Shown: positions 53,956 through 63,350 of the stretch, piece after piece | Position numbering within the stretch: the stretch's first letter is position 1 | How the letters are laid out: each line of letters opens with the position of its first letter | Source: Dyadobacter sp. Leaf189 | Lineage (GTDB): Bacteria; Bacteroidota; Bacteroidia; Cytophagales; Spirosomataceae | Assembly: GCF_001424405.1 (NCBI RefSeq) | Contig: NZ_LMPS01000006.1 | Coordinates: 248,001-312,000, forward strand | Direction: 5' to 3' | DNA: 64,000 nt | Position numbers and translations under genes: made by a program | The notes under the pieces: generated by a model | The model's input: only the letters and a program-made list of their open reading frames with translations | The model's database searches: none | Told to the model about the DNA's origin: nothing

Positions 53956-54138
53956 AGCTGCTTTTTTTATTAGTTGGGACCAAATTAAAGGGTGAACTCA
54001 CACGATTGAAACATTTCATTTAGTGAACGGCTAATGTTGTTAGCGAGTGGTCACAATACGCCGCCAAAAACATTTGCTCCCCACATCTTTTTTGAGATAT
54101 TGAGGAGCAATTGCGGCATTTTGACCAGCTAAGCACGA

Positions 54139-54630
54139 TCACGAATTTTCGTTTTCAGACTCTTTCAGGCGGTTCTCGGAAGTTTTCGCCGGCGGAAGTA
54201 AATTGTAGTCCAGCCAATAGTGGCAAATGGTTTCGATCAGGAAGCGCAATTCTTCAAACTCAACCGGTTTGATCATAAAAGAACTCGCTCCCGCTTCATA
54301 GCACTTCTGGATATCTACATCCGAGGAACTATGGGTCAGAATTATTACCGGGATTGTAGACCAGCGGGTTACATGATTATCCGGCGTTTTTCTCAGCAAT
54401 CTCAACAGATCATAGCCGTCGATATTGGGCATTTTTAAATCAAGGATGATCAGGCCAGGCCGTCTTCCTGCATATTCCGGAGACGACTGCAATATCATAA
54501 ACTGATAAAGCTCACTCGCACCCTGAAAAAATCTTACGTGATAGTTTGGTAGAAATTCCTTAAAAATAGTGCGTACCAATAAGCGATGATCGGCTGAATC
54601 GTCAACTAGATAGACTTCTTTTTTCTCCAT
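54139..54630 (-). CDS. Single-domain response regulator
   Basis: 163 residues, a receiver with a short tail. YLVDDSADHRLLVRTIF acidic pocket, phospho-Asp in LIILDLKMPNIDGYDLL, VIILTHSS and the Lys in SFMIKPVEF. Like the protein at 38545, it is a Rcp1-like phosphate relay with no output domain. No kinase adjacent. Confidence 0.84.
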   Translation of the reverse strand: MEKKEVYLVDDSADHRLLVRTIFKEFLPNYHVRFFQGASELYQFMILQSSPEYAGRRPGLIILDLKMPNIDGYDLLRLLRKTPDNHVTRWSTIPVIILTHSSSDVDIQKCYEAGASSFMIKPVEFEELRFLIETICHYWLDYNLLPPAKTSENRLKESENENS

Positions 54631-54799
54631 AAATCTGGTTCAGGTTTTACTGCTCTGATGAATTAGCGCCTTATAAAGTGCAAATATTATACCAGACATA
54701 TACCGAATTGAGCTACCGGTAGAACTGTGTACGAAGTACCTGAATCGCCGGTTTTGTAACATGGGCAATGCGGAAAACCGGTGACATTGGTCAACAAAA

Positions 54800-54826
54800 A
54801 ACCCGCACGCTTTTCAGGTGCGGGTT
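54800..54826 (-). terminator. Terminator after the MBL-fold gene
   Basis: Stem AACCCGCAC / GTGCGGGTT with a 9-base loop and a T-run on the minus strand. Confidence 0.8.
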
Positions 54827-54841
54827 CATTTGAATCAGAAA

Positions 54842-55810
54842 CTACAAACGGTAGCTTCGCTCGTTCTTAAATCTGGCATACAATGCAATTCCAATAGCTG
54901 CCACTGCAGCTGCTGCGCTGATCGTCAGGAATACTTCAACGGGGTTAGAGCCTTCCTTCGGCAGGGAAACAACTCCCTGACTATCGGTAATGGCAGGCGA
55001 CATCACGTATCGTCCTTTCTTCGGCACGGCTTGCTCCTGAAAATAGTAAGCAAGTTCCAGCAACTCCTGCTGCATTTCCTTCCCGTTCATCGGTTTTCCG
55101 TGCCCGGTTGCAACTACTTCTGGTAACAGGGAGGCGAGCATCTCCACAGAGCTCTCGGCTTCCAGCCAGTTACAGGTGAAATACTTGGGCGGACCAGAAA
55201 TGATTTTGCTTTGTGTCATTACCGAGAAGGCCGACTCTGCGACGGTGGTAACAAATGCGTCGCCGGCAATGAGCACTTTATCTTTTTCACGCCAGAAGCT
55301 AACGTGACCCGGGGAATGTCCAGGTGTATGCATGTACTTCCATTCCGGCAACCCTGGCACATCGTGCCCTATTCCCGGAAATGCTCCCACTCTGTCGATC
55401 ACATCGGCAGAATGCTTTGGGTAAAACTCTGAAAAGTATGACATCAGTCCGCCGCCCACAGAAGGATCTGGTGGCGGGTATGCTGATTTACCCTGCAAAT
55501 AAGGGAGTTCGAGATAATGCGCGTAAACAGGCACGTCCCATTCCTCGGCCAGTTTCTTCAACGACCCGGTATGATCGAAATGTCCGTGCGTGAGCAAGAT
55601 AGCACTCGGCCGCGCATTTTCGCCGAACAGGTCGCCGACCATTTTTTTAATCTTCCCATAACCTGTCTTTAACCCCGCATCAATCAGTACCCATGAATTA
55701 TCTGCGTCATTTCTGATCACATATACATTGGTAAAAATATCCGTGAGTCCCCAAACCCCTTCCGCTACCTGGAAGTATGATTTATCTTTTTGAATCTCAT
55801 TTTGTTCCAT
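54842..55810 (-). CDS. MBL-fold metallo-hydrolase with C-terminal membrane anchor
   Basis: 322 residues from ATG 55810 (MEQNEIQ). An ATG at 55858 would extend it by 16 residues and overlap the treZ stop as ATGA, so that start remains possible. Zinc ligands are in ILLTHGHFDHTGSLKKL, the later MHTPGHSPGHVSF and ATGHGKPM. A hydrophobic C-terminal helix (FLTISAAAAVAAIGIALYA) tethers it. Reaction unknown; members include glyoxalase II and quorum-signal lactonases. Downstream of treZ on the same strand. Confidence 0.83.
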   Translation of the reverse strand: MEQNEIQKDKSYFQVAEGVWGLTDIFTNVYVIRNDADNSWVLIDAGLKTGYGKIKKMVGDLFGENARPSAILLTHGHFDHTGSLKKLAEEWDVPVYAHYLELPYLQGKSAYPPPDPSVGGGLMSYFSEFYPKHSADVIDRVGAFPGIGHDVPGLPEWKYMHTPGHSPGHVSFWREKDKVLIAGDAFVTTVAESAFSVMTQSKIISGPPKYFTCNWLEAESSVEMLASLLPEVVATGHGKPMNGKEMQQELLELAYYFQEQAVPKKGRYVMSPAITDSQGVVSLPKEGSNPVEVFLTISAAAAVAAIGIALYARFKNERSYRL

Positions 55811-55854
55811 ATCAAGCAGAGTTAAGTCCAAAATTTGCCTTCCTACATTTAAAA

Positions 55855-57711
55855 TCATGCCTGAACAGGATCTGCGGCTTCCAGTACCTTTACGCCCGCG
55901 CCAACAACGGAAGCCTTATACGATACATGTGTAGGTTCGTGCCGATCACGCATCAATGCCGCATCTGCGTCCTCTGCCCACTGCATTTCGGCCGAGTCGA
56001 GCAGAACGGTCCATTGTGGCTTATCCTCCGGGAATGTCCAGGTCACGGTGTTATCAGACAGGTTGAATATACACGCGAGCTGCACCTGCTGGTCGGCGCT
56101 CAAACGGATGAGCACAAATGCCTGCGGGCCAAGCAGGTGAACACGCACATCATTTTTGTTGAAGTTTCTTAGTGCAGGGTGCGTTTGCCGGAGTTTGATT
56201 AAAGTGGAATGCCAGTCGCGCAATACCCGGTACTTGCCCGTGTTTCGCTTCTCCCACTGAATCTTGGACCTTTGAAAAGTATCTTCTTCCTGCGGATTAG
56301 GCGGCTGCTCGTCCCAGCCAAATTCAGCGAATTCGCTGGCTCTGCCTTCCACAACTTTTTCGATCAGATCCTCCTCGGTGTGGCTCACAAAATAGAAAAA
56401 TGGGGTGTCTTCTCCATACTCTTCACCCATGAACAACATGGGTACGTAAGGCGAAAGCATAATGGCAGCAGCCGCGAGCTTTTGTCTCTCGAAATCCACC
56501 AGTACACTAAGCCGCTCCCCTCCTACGCGGTTTCCCACCTGATCGTGATTGAGGTTGAATACGACAAAACTGTCACCGGGAAGTCCCACCGAAGAAGCAC
56601 CGTGCCTGCGCTTGCGGAATTTTACATACTCTCCGCTATGCACAAATCCGTCTGTGAATGCTTTTGCTACCTGTTCTACTTTTCCAAAGTCTGCATAACG
56701 ATCTGCCCCTGCCGGGTCCAGCATGACGTAAAATGCGTGGTGAAAATCATCGAGCCACTGGGCATCAAACCCATATCCCCCATACTCGGCGCTTTTTACC
56801 ACTTTCGGACTGTTCAGATCACTTTCAGCGATCATATGGAAAGTGCGCCCATTGCGCTGCCTGGCCTGTTTCAGTTTCTGCTCCACCAGCTCCCAGAAAT
56901 GTACCGCGCCTTTATCGTAGATAGTATGTATTGCATCGAGGCGGAGACCGTCGAGGTGATATTCTTCATACCAGAACGGAACCAGATCAGAAAAGTAATT
57001 CCGCACTCCATCCGACCACTCTCCGTCCATATTGATCGCCTTTCCCCAGGGTGTCACATAGCATTCGGTGAAATAGGGACCGAACTCGTGCAGGTAGTTA
57101 CCTTCCGGGCCGAGGTGGTTAAAAACGACGTCGAGGATCACGGCAATTCCATTCTCGTGTGCCGCATTGACGAAGTACTTCAATCCGTCGGGACCGCCGT
57201 AGCCGCTGTGTACCGCGTATGGGTAAGTGCCATCATAACCCCAGTTACGATTTCCGGGAAACTCCGAAACAGGCATTAGTTCAATCGCATTAATGCCGCT
57301 TGCTGCAAGTTCCGGCAGCTTTTCAGCAGCGGCTTTAAATGTCCCTTCGGCAGTGAATGTTCCGATATGAAGCTCGTAGATAATCAGCTCATCAAATGCC
57401 CGACCCTTCCAGGAAAGGTCACTCCATTGAAAATATTGATGATCGACAATGGCCGACGGACCATGCACGCCCTCCGGCTGGAACTGGGACGCAGGATCAG
57501 GGAAAGCGGTCTCGCCTTCCGGTAGAAACTTGTATTTAGTTCCGTTTGGAACCCTGTTCAGATGCAATTCGTAATACCCCTCACCCACCGGCTGCATATC
57601 ATGGAATTCTTCATTTGAGCCAAAAAGTTGCAGGCGCATCCGCTTTCTTTCTGGCGCCCATACTCTGAATTGAACTCCGGTTTCTGTGTACCAAGCGCCG
57701 GCTCTTTTCAT
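55855..57711 (-). CDS. treZ: Malto-oligosyltrehalose trehalohydrolase (second copy)
   Basis: 618 residues with the same layout as the copy at 16025: beta-sandwich, then the GH13 barrel with IIYELHIGTFTAEGT, RNWGYDGTYPYAV and VVFNHLGPEGN; nucleophile Asp in LRLDAIHTI, acid Glu in AESDLN and Asp in NLNHDQVGNR. The two copies are clearly paralogues but differ across most of their length. It is divergent from the GH13 glucosidase at 57902 with a 190-base gap, and no treY is present. Confidence 0.92.
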   Translation of the reverse strand: MKRAGAWYTETGVQFRVWAPERKRMRLQLFGSNEEFHDMQPVGEGYYELHLNRVPNGTKYKFLPEGETAFPDPASQFQPEGVHGPSAIVDHQYFQWSDLSWKGRAFDELIIYELHIGTFTAEGTFKAAAEKLPELAASGINAIELMPVSEFPGNRNWGYDGTYPYAVHSGYGGPDGLKYFVNAAHENGIAVILDVVFNHLGPEGNYLHEFGPYFTECYVTPWGKAINMDGEWSDGVRNYFSDLVPFWYEEYHLDGLRLDAIHTIYDKGAVHFWELVEQKLKQARQRNGRTFHMIAESDLNSPKVVKSAEYGGYGFDAQWLDDFHHAFYVMLDPAGADRYADFGKVEQVAKAFTDGFVHSGEYVKFRKRRHGASSVGLPGDSFVVFNLNHDQVGNRVGGERLSVLVDFERQKLAAAAIMLSPYVPMLFMGEEYGEDTPFFYFVSHTEEDLIEKVVEGRASEFAEFGWDEQPPNPQEEDTFQRSKIQWEKRNTGKYRVLRDWHSTLIKLRQTHPALRNFNKNDVRVHLLGPQAFVLIRLSADQQVQLACIFNLSDNTVTWTFPEDKPQWTVLLDSAEMQWAEDADAALMRDRHEPTHVSYKASVVGAGVKVLEAADPVQA

Positions 57712-57901
57712 ATATAAGGTGGTTTTTTCGATTGATTTTGTAATAAAGTAAGTCCGGATTGCTTAAAAATTGTGCCATCCGAATTGTAGCAAATATGTGT
57801 AACCCTAATGCACATACTAATGCAAAAGCGGCACCAAAACTAGGCAGGCGCGATTTTTGAGTGCTCGCGGGAAATCAAAACATTGACAAACACCACTACT
57901 T

Positions 57902-59539
57902 ATGATTACGGAGCAAACAAGGACCGAGACATTGAATCAAACCAAATACCTGTGGTGGCAGCACGGGGTTATCTATCAAATCTATCCGCGTTCTTTTCAG
58001 GACTCTAATGGCGACGGTGTAGGTGATTTAAAAGGGATCACAAGCCGGCTCGACTACCTGCAATGGCTGGGCGTCGACTGTATCTGGCTCTCACCGATAT
58101 ATCCTTCCCCAATGGCCGACTTCGGTTATGACATTTCTGATTACCGCGGCATTCACCCGCTTTTCGGTACCATGGAGGATTTCGACGAGCTGCTGCACGA
58201 GACACACAGCCGCGGCATGAAACTGCTGCTTGACCTGGTCCCAAACCATACTTCTGACCAACACCCCTGGTTCCTGGAAAGCCGCTCTTCAAAAGATAAC
58301 CCGAAGCGCGACTGGTATATCTGGCACGACGGAGGCGAAAACGGCGCATTGCCCAACAACTGGCTGAGCGTTTTCGGAGGGCACGCCTGGGAATGGGACG
58401 AACAAACCCAACAATACTATTACCACGCATTTCTGAAAGAACAGCCTGATTTGAACTGGCGAAATCCGGAAGTACAACAGGCGATGCTGGACGTGATGCG
58501 ATTCTGGCTGGACAAAGGAATCGACGGTTTCCGTGTGGATGTTATGTGGCATATGATCAAGGACGAACAGCTGCGGGACAATCCGCCTTCGCCCGATTCC
58601 ATCTATAATGCAGATGATCTGATTTATGACCATTACAATCCGGTATACTCAACTGACCAACCGGAGGTACACGATATTGTAAGAATGATGCGCGAGCTGA
58701 CCGACCAATATGATGATCGCGTTCTGATCGGTGAAATATATCTGCCAATCCAGAAACTGGTTACCTATTATGGTTTGGACAACAAAGGCGCACATCTGCC
58801 GTTCAACTTCCAGCTTCTGACCCTGCCGTGGGATTCAGCCAGGATCGCCGCTGCTATTGACGAATATGAAGGTGCACTACCTGTTCAGGGCTGGCCAAAC
58901 TGGGTCTTGAGTAATCACGACAAACCTCGGATTTCGAGCCGCATTGGCCGGTCACAGGCAAAAATTGCTGCATTAATGCTGCTGACCTTGCGCGGTACTC
59001 CTACTATTTATTATGGAGATGAGATCGGAATGCGCGACGTGGCGATTCCTATCAACGAGATTGTAGACCCGCAGGGACTGAACATGCCGGACCTCAATGT
59101 AAGCCGCGATCCATCCCGTACGCCAATGCAATGGAGCAGCGAGATCAACAGCGGTTTTTCACAAAACAAACCCTGGCTCAGACTGCCCTACAACTCAGGA
59201 AGGGTGAATGTGGAAACCCAGAAGAGCAACCCGTATTCCATGCTGGCTTTTTACAGGAAGCTGATCGCTCTGCGAAAAGAGTCCGCTGCATTGAATATTG
59301 GTGCTTACAGTCCGGTTTATTCTGACCAGCAGCTGGTTTCCTACACCAGGGAGTTTGGGGACGAAAAATTCCTGATCATTCTCAACCTCAGCCACCGGCC
59401 TTGCTACTTCAAGCCGCGCAACAATACCAGCTATAAGGGTACGATCGTACTTGGAACTGAAACCGAGCGCGTGGGAATGCAGGTGGAAGATATCATCACC
59501 CTCGCCGGTGACGAAGGTCTGCTGATCAGGCTGTCTTGA
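57902..59539 (+). CDS. GH13 alpha-glucosidase/oligo-glucosidase
   Basis: 545 residues. GH13 motifs: GVIYQIYPRSFQDSNGDGVG, DLVPNHTSDQHPW, nucleophile Asp in GFRVDVMWH, acid Glu in IGEIYLP and Asp in SNHDKPRI. It lacks the extra domains of trehalose synthase, so alpha-glucosidase or oligo-1,6-glucosidase is favoured. It would hydrolyse short alpha-glucans in the cytoplasm, in line with the neighbouring treZ. A CinA-like gene follows 25 bases downstream. Confidence 0.88.
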   Translation: MITEQTRTETLNQTKYLWWQHGVIYQIYPRSFQDSNGDGVGDLKGITSRLDYLQWLGVDCIWLSPIYPSPMADFGYDISDYRGIHPLFGTMEDFDELLHETHSRGMKLLLDLVPNHTSDQHPWFLESRSSKDNPKRDWYIWHDGGENGALPNNWLSVFGGHAWEWDEQTQQYYYHAFLKEQPDLNWRNPEVQQAMLDVMRFWLDKGIDGFRVDVMWHMIKDEQLRDNPPSPDSIYNADDLIYDHYNPVYSTDQPEVHDIVRMMRELTDQYDDRVLIGEIYLPIQKLVTYYGLDNKGAHLPFNFQLLTLPWDSARIAAAIDEYEGALPVQGWPNWVLSNHDKPRISSRIGRSQAKIAALMLLTLRGTPTIYYGDEIGMRDVAIPINEIVDPQGLNMPDLNVSRDPSRTPMQWSSEINSGFSQNKPWLRLPYNSGRVNVETQKSNPYSMLAFYRKLIALRKESAALNIGAYSPVYSDQQLVSYTREFGDEKFLIILNLSHRPCYFKPRNNTSYKGTIVLGTETERVGMQVEDIITLAGDEGLLIRLS

Positions 59540-59564
59540 TTTTCAAATTATATCTTTTAAATAT

Positions 59565-60068
59565 ATGCCTTCACAAATAGTTATTGAATGTGGCAAAGCA
59601 CTGGCAGCTCAGAACCTGTCAGTGGCTTTTGCCGAAAGTGCAACCGCGGGGAGGTTAGCCGCAGAGTTCTCCCTGTGCGCCGAGTCGGGTACCATCTTAA
59701 AAGGTGGACTTGTATGTTACGATGCACTTTTGAAACAGACCATCCTGCATGTTCCCGCTGATATGATCCAAAAGTTCACGCCGGAAAGTGCGGAAGTGAC
59801 CCAGGAACTCGCAAACCGGCTACAATCGTTTATTCCTGCTGACATTCACATTGGTGTCACAGGATTAACATGTCCAGGAGGAAGTGAAACGACCGAAAAA
59901 CCGGTAGGTACCATGTTTGTCCACGCTTATTTCAAAGATAAGTCGGTAGCTGCAAGGGAAGTTTTTAAGGGAAGCCCGGAAGAGATTATGCTGCAATGCA
60001 TTGATATGGTAGCCAAACTGATCCTGCAGGAAATACCACGCTCGCAGCCCGAAGAGAAAGCGGCCTAA
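59565..60068 (+). CDS. pncC: CinA-family nicotinamide-nucleotide amidohydrolase
   Basis: 167 residues, corresponding to the C-terminal domain of CinA. The active-site Ser motif AFAESATAGRLAAEFS, GGLVCYDALLKQTIL, and GVTGLTCPGGSETTEKPVGTM are typical. It would convert nicotinamide mononucleotide to nicotinate mononucleotide in NAD recycling. Follows the glucosidase closely but is functionally unlinked. Confidence 0.87.
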   Translation: MPSQIVIECGKALAAQNLSVAFAESATAGRLAAEFSLCAESGTILKGGLVCYDALLKQTILHVPADMIQKFTPESAEVTQELANRLQSFIPADIHIGVTGLTCPGGSETTEKPVGTMFVHAYFKDKSVAAREVFKGSPEEIMLQCIDMVAKLILQEIPRSQPEEKAA

Positions 60069-60079
60069 ATGCATTGACC

Positions 60080-60328
60080 ATGAAAATCGGCGACAAATTA
60101 TTGAAGCAGCTGAACAAGAAGTACCCGCCTGCGACTATGGTTAACCAAAAGTTCGGCCGGTACGATATCGCTTTTAAGACCGACGAGGACGGCAATCCTG
60201 TGATGCTGTTTATCGGAAGTCTTGACGCGGAAGGCCGCATTAAGGGCGACAGGTTTTCCAGAGTGATGGTGAAAGATCAGTCAGGTAAGCTGATCAAGGA
60301 TCACTGGGATAACAAGGGTAAAGCTTAA
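60080..60328 (+). CDS. Small conserved-type hypothetical protein
   Basis: 82 residues from ATG 60080; a TTG six bases upstream is less likely. Basic, with no hydrophobic helix: MKIGDKLLKQLNKKYPPATM, then a beta segment (GRYDIAFKTDEDGNPVMLF) and a lysine-rich end. Not recognised. It starts 11 bases after pncC, so it is probably in the same transcript, ended by the terminator at 60367-60390. Confidence 0.65.
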   Translation: MKIGDKLLKQLNKKYPPATMVNQKFGRYDIAFKTDEDGNPVMLFIGSLDAEGRIKGDRFSRVMVKDQSGKLIKDHWDNKGKA

Positions 60329-60366
60329 ATTGCGAGTTGAAATTTGGTTACCAGCTAAAAAGCAAG

Positions 60367-60390
60367 AAAGCCGGCATTTAGCCGGCTTTT
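60367..60390. terminator. Bidirectional terminator between convergent genes
   Basis: Perfect stem AAAGCCGGC / GCCGGCTTT, loop ATTTA, T-run following. The plus gene ends at 60328 and the minus gene ends at 60421. Confidence 0.8.
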
Positions 60391-60420
60391 CTCGTTCCTA
60401 TTTGTTGATGAAGTATAATG

Positions 60421-60897
60421 TCAATGAAGCACTTTCTCCGCGTCACGCAGTCTTTTCACTGTATCGTGGCCGCTTTTCAAAGTTGCTTTTTGTCTTGTAA
60501 CGATAGCGTGTAATTCTGGTGTGAGTGTATCTGATTTCAATGCTGCCTCATAAGCTTTCTGCGCAGCATCTTCGCCAAATTCTGAATTTTCAAGTGCGGT
60601 TTGTCTGTCTTTGCTGCTGAACACTGCTTTGACATCCATCCACGCCCGATATATCTTTCCTGAAAGCATGGTACCGGTTACAGGTTCTCCACCCAGTGAA
60701 TTCACTTCGGTTGTAAGTTCTGCAACGTGTTGTCTGCTATGCTCTGCCAGATTGCTGAACAAAGTTTTCAGATCTGCATCAGAAGCATTTGTTTCATCTG
60801 ATGCCTTTTTATATCCTTCTATGCGATCGTTATTGATCAGAATCAAGTCGTTTAGTACCTCTACAATTTCTGAATTTTGTGCCATGACAATTTTCAT
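60421..60897 (-). CDS. PA2169-family four-helix-bundle protein (DUF2383)
   Basis: 158 residues, wholly helical and ferritin-like: EVLNDLILINNDRIEGYKKA, LFSNLAEHSRQHVAELTTEV, GEDAAQKAYEAALKS and ELHAIVTRQKATLKSGHDTV. This matches the PA2169 family with DUF2383, of unknown function but often linked to stress. ATG at 60897 or 60885 may be the start. The Crp/Fnr regulator upstream on the same strand is 134 bases away. Confidence 0.86.
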   Translation of the reverse strand: MKIVMAQNSEIVEVLNDLILINNDRIEGYKKASDETNASDADLKTLFSNLAEHSRQHVAELTTEVNSLGGEPVTGTMLSGKIYRAWMDVKAVFSSKDRQTALENSEFGEDAAQKAYEAALKSDTLTPELHAIVTRQKATLKSGHDTVKRLRDAEKVLH

Positions 60898-61031
60898 GTT
60901 TGGTTGTGCTTAGAGGAAGCGAAACAATCATTCCATAGCCATAAAGCTGCTCAAAAGAATATTTCAAAGCTTGTTTGTGGAGCTTTTTGCGCCGTATATA
61001 TGCAAAGGGTGTTACCAATTTGTACAGGCAT

Positions 61032-61610
61032 TTATTGAGCACTCAGCTTACGGCGTACTTTACTCAGGAATTCCGGTGAAAAGCCCAGGTAAGAGGCGAT
61101 ATAATGCTGGGCAACACGTTGGGGAATGGTGGGGTAACGGTTAAGGAAATCCAGGTACTTTTCTACCGCGCTGGTGGATATGGTCCTGAAAAGCCGCTCC
61201 TGCGTTTGCGCCAGGTTGCGCTGTACCATCAATCTGAACATTCGTTCGAAGCCTGGCACGCTGGCCAGCAGCTTTTCCTTGTTCTCAGGGGTTAAAAGCA
61301 GCACCTCACAATCTTCCAGCGTTTCTATATACATGTGGCTGGGCGTCTGGTTCTGGAAGCTGGTAATATCACTTACCCACCAGTCTTCAATCGCAAATTG
61401 CAGCGTTACTTCCGCGCCGGTACTGTCTATGTAGTAAGTCCGGATGCAGCCTTTCAGGATAAATGCTTCAAACTGGCAAACTTCACCTTCCAGCAACAGA
61501 AAAGTTTTCTTCGCGAATTTCTTATGTTGAAGAAGTGAGTCAAACAGTTCAAGATCTCCGGGTGAAAACTGCATGCACCGTAATGCATATTGGTTGATTT
61601 GTTCAAACAT
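61032..61610 (-). CDS. Crp/Fnr-family transcriptional regulator
   Basis: 192 residues. The cNMP-binding-like N domain shows LLEGEVCQFEAFILKGCIRTYYI; the long central helix is followed by a helix-turn-helix, RVAQHYIASYLGFSPEFLSKVRRKL. No Fe-S cysteine cluster like Fnr is seen, so the effector is unknown. It sits between the PA2169-family gene and the esterase, all on the minus strand. Confidence 0.86.
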   Translation of the reverse strand: MFEQINQYALRCMQFSPGDLELFDSLLQHKKFAKKTFLLLEGEVCQFEAFILKGCIRTYYIDSTGAEVTLQFAIEDWWVSDITSFQNQTPSHMYIETLEDCEVLLLTPENKEKLLASVPGFERMFRLMVQRNLAQTQERLFRTISTSAVEKYLDFLNRYPTIPQRVAQHYIASYLGFSPEFLSKVRRKLSAQ

Positions 61611-61664
61611 ATTTCTGATGATCCATTTGGCGGCAAGATATTATATTATGCCCTTTAAATACGA

Positions 61665-61697
61665 AAAACCCGGCTTTTACATCAAAAGCCGGGTTTT
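61665..61697. terminator. Terminator downstream of the esterase
   Basis: Perfect 14-bp stem AAAACCCGGCTTTT / AAAAGCCGGGTTTT with a 5-base loop, 24 bases after the end of the esterase on the minus strand. Confidence 0.8.
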
Positions 61698-61720
61698 CAG
61701 TTATAAAATAAGAATATTAC

Positions 61721-62344
61721 TCAGGATAAAACATGTTCGTTGGCCAGCTTGAATTCCCCAGCCAGGATCGTGTGCGGTCTGCCGGGATAAACCATGAAAG
61801 TCACGAACGCATTGAGCCTCTCCAACACTGCGATACTCTCTTTTACCCTCGAAACAGGAACGTGGGGATCGGGGTCGCCGGTGGAAATGAAGACGGGAGT
61901 ACCTGCAAAATCACCCTGATAATTGTCTTCCATGAGCTCCTCTCCTACCAGTCCGCCAGTCAGCGCGATGACACCGCCGTACCTTTTTGCATTCCGCGCC
62001 ACATATTCCAGACTCAGACAAGCACCCTGTGAAAAGCCGGCGAAGTAAATGTTTTCCGGACTGATCCCATTGCTCTCGATCATAGCCACTACACCCGCAA
62101 TTGTTTCCAAAGCAGAATCCAGTGCAGGCTGGTTTTGCGATACAGGCGCCATAAAACTGTAAGGATACCAGCTGTTATTAGTAGCCTGCGGTGCGAAAAT
62201 CGCCATATCGTCCAGTTTCAGCTGGCGCCTGAGCGAGATAATGTTCTCGGCTGAGCCGCCCCGGCCGTGCAGCATGATAATTGCTTTTTTCGCTTCTGAA
62301 ACGGGCACCCCGTCCGTCACGACGTCCATTTGATGCGTGTACAT
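61721..62344 (-). CDS. MhqD-like alpha/beta hydrolase (phospholipase/carboxylesterase)
   Basis: 207 residues from ATG 62344, chosen because it directly follows the dioxygenase stop; a start at 62395 would overlap it by 50 bases. The oxyanion region is IIMLHGRGGSAENI, the nucleophile Ser in FAGFSQGACLSLEY and the His in GRPHTILAGE. In Bacillus such esterases (MhqD) sit in the same operon as the MhqO dioxygenase for quinone detoxification, and the same pairing is seen here. Confidence 0.82.
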   Translation of the reverse strand: MYTHQMDVVTDGVPVSEAKKAIIMLHGRGGSAENIISLRRQLKLDDMAIFAPQATNNSWYPYSFMAPVSQNQPALDSALETIAGVVAMIESNGISPENIYFAGFSQGACLSLEYVARNAKRYGGVIALTGGLVGEELMEDNYQGDFAGTPVFISTGDPDPHVPVSRVKESIAVLERLNAFVTFMVYPGRPHTILAGEFKLANEHVLS

Positions 62345-62345
62345 A

Positions 62346-63284
62346 TCAGTTAAGTTTTGGAAGAACAGCTTCAATTTTAGCTCTTCTTGGTTCATATTGT
62401 GGCGGAAGCATTAAGCCTGTGCCTAGTTCTGCAACGGTTTCGTCGGTTGCAAATCCGGGATTGTCACTTGCGATCTCGAACAATACCCCACCCGGCTCAC
62501 GGAAGTAAAGTGAATAGAAGTAATTTCTGTCGATCTTATCCGTGATCTGATGACCGGCTTCCATTACTTTTTTCCGGAACTCCATTAGAATATCATCGTT
62601 TGCAACCCTGAATGCAACGTGATGCACCGATCCTCCGGCTACATGCCCCGCTCTTTCTCCGGGTACTTCTACCAGGTCAACCAGTGCCGCGTTTTCAACT
62701 GCATCGGTGATAAACCGGTATCTGTTTACACTTTGTTCAAGCAAACGGTACCCGAAAATGTCAGTCAGGATTTTGGCCGTTTCTTCAATTTTATTGCTCG
62801 TAATCGTGATATGGTGAAAACCGCGGGTTGCATGCTCGCCAGTTACCTCATTGGTTTCCCAAGGTTTTCTAAGATCCGCTTTCGCAGGAACTGTCAGTTC
62901 AAATTTCAAACCGTCAGGATCGAGGAAGGTAAGATACTGCTCGCCGAATTTCTCCGAAACCTTGTTGTAAGTAACCCCATTCGCTTCAAACCTTTTCAAC
63001 CAGAAATCGAGGCTCCCTTCGGGAACAGCATATCCGATTTCAGTCACCTGCCGCGTACCTCTTCTTCCGGCAGGGATCTGACTTCCCCAGGGGAAAAATG
63101 TCAGGATTGTTCCGGGCGTACCATTCTCGTCGCCATAGTAAAAGTGGTAAGTATTAGGATCATCGAAATTGACCGTTTTTTTAACCATTCTCAATCCCAG
63201 TATACGGGTGTAAAAATCGTAGTTCTTTTTAGCATCACTTGCAATGGCCGTAATGTGATGTATCCCGTTGATTGTATTTTCCAT
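62346..63284 (-). CDS. MhqO-like ring-cleaving dioxygenase (VOC family)
   Basis: 312 residues in two VOC (glyoxalase/bleomycin) modules: NGIHHITAIASDAKKNYDFY with metal-site His at the first strand, and GFHHITITSNKIEETAKIL in the second half; a late Glu in GGVLFEIASDNPG completes a likely metal triad. Close in type to MhqO/LinE, enzymes that cleave hydroquinones. First gene of the pair with the esterase, with a candidate promoter at 63324-63350. Confidence 0.85.
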   Translation of the reverse strand: MENTINGIHHITAIASDAKKNYDFYTRILGLRMVKKTVNFDDPNTYHFYYGDENGTPGTILTFFPWGSQIPAGRRGTRQVTEIGYAVPEGSLDFWLKRFEANGVTYNKVSEKFGEQYLTFLDPDGLKFELTVPAKADLRKPWETNEVTGEHATRGFHHITITSNKIEETAKILTDIFGYRLLEQSVNRYRFITDAVENAALVDLVEVPGERAGHVAGGSVHHVAFRVANDDILMEFRKKVMEAGHQITDKIDRNYFYSLYFREPGGVLFEIASDNPGFATDETVAELGTGLMLPPQYEPRRAKIEAVLPKLN

Positions 63285-63323
63285 TTGCTTCGTTGTTTAA
63301 ATCCGTTTTTGATTTTGATGATA

Positions 63324-63350
63324 CAAAGCTACCGTATGGAGGCAGGTCAA
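63324..63350 (-). promoter_or_regulatory. Candidate promoter of the MhqO-like gene
   Basis: Minus strand TTG, 16 bases, TAGCTTTG, about 40 bases before the start codon. Confidence 0.45.

Noticed and set aside
56209..57279. Long open frame (356 codons) on the plus strand
   Set aside because: It lies entirely antisense to treZ; its translation has no family signature and the treZ frame is clearly coding.
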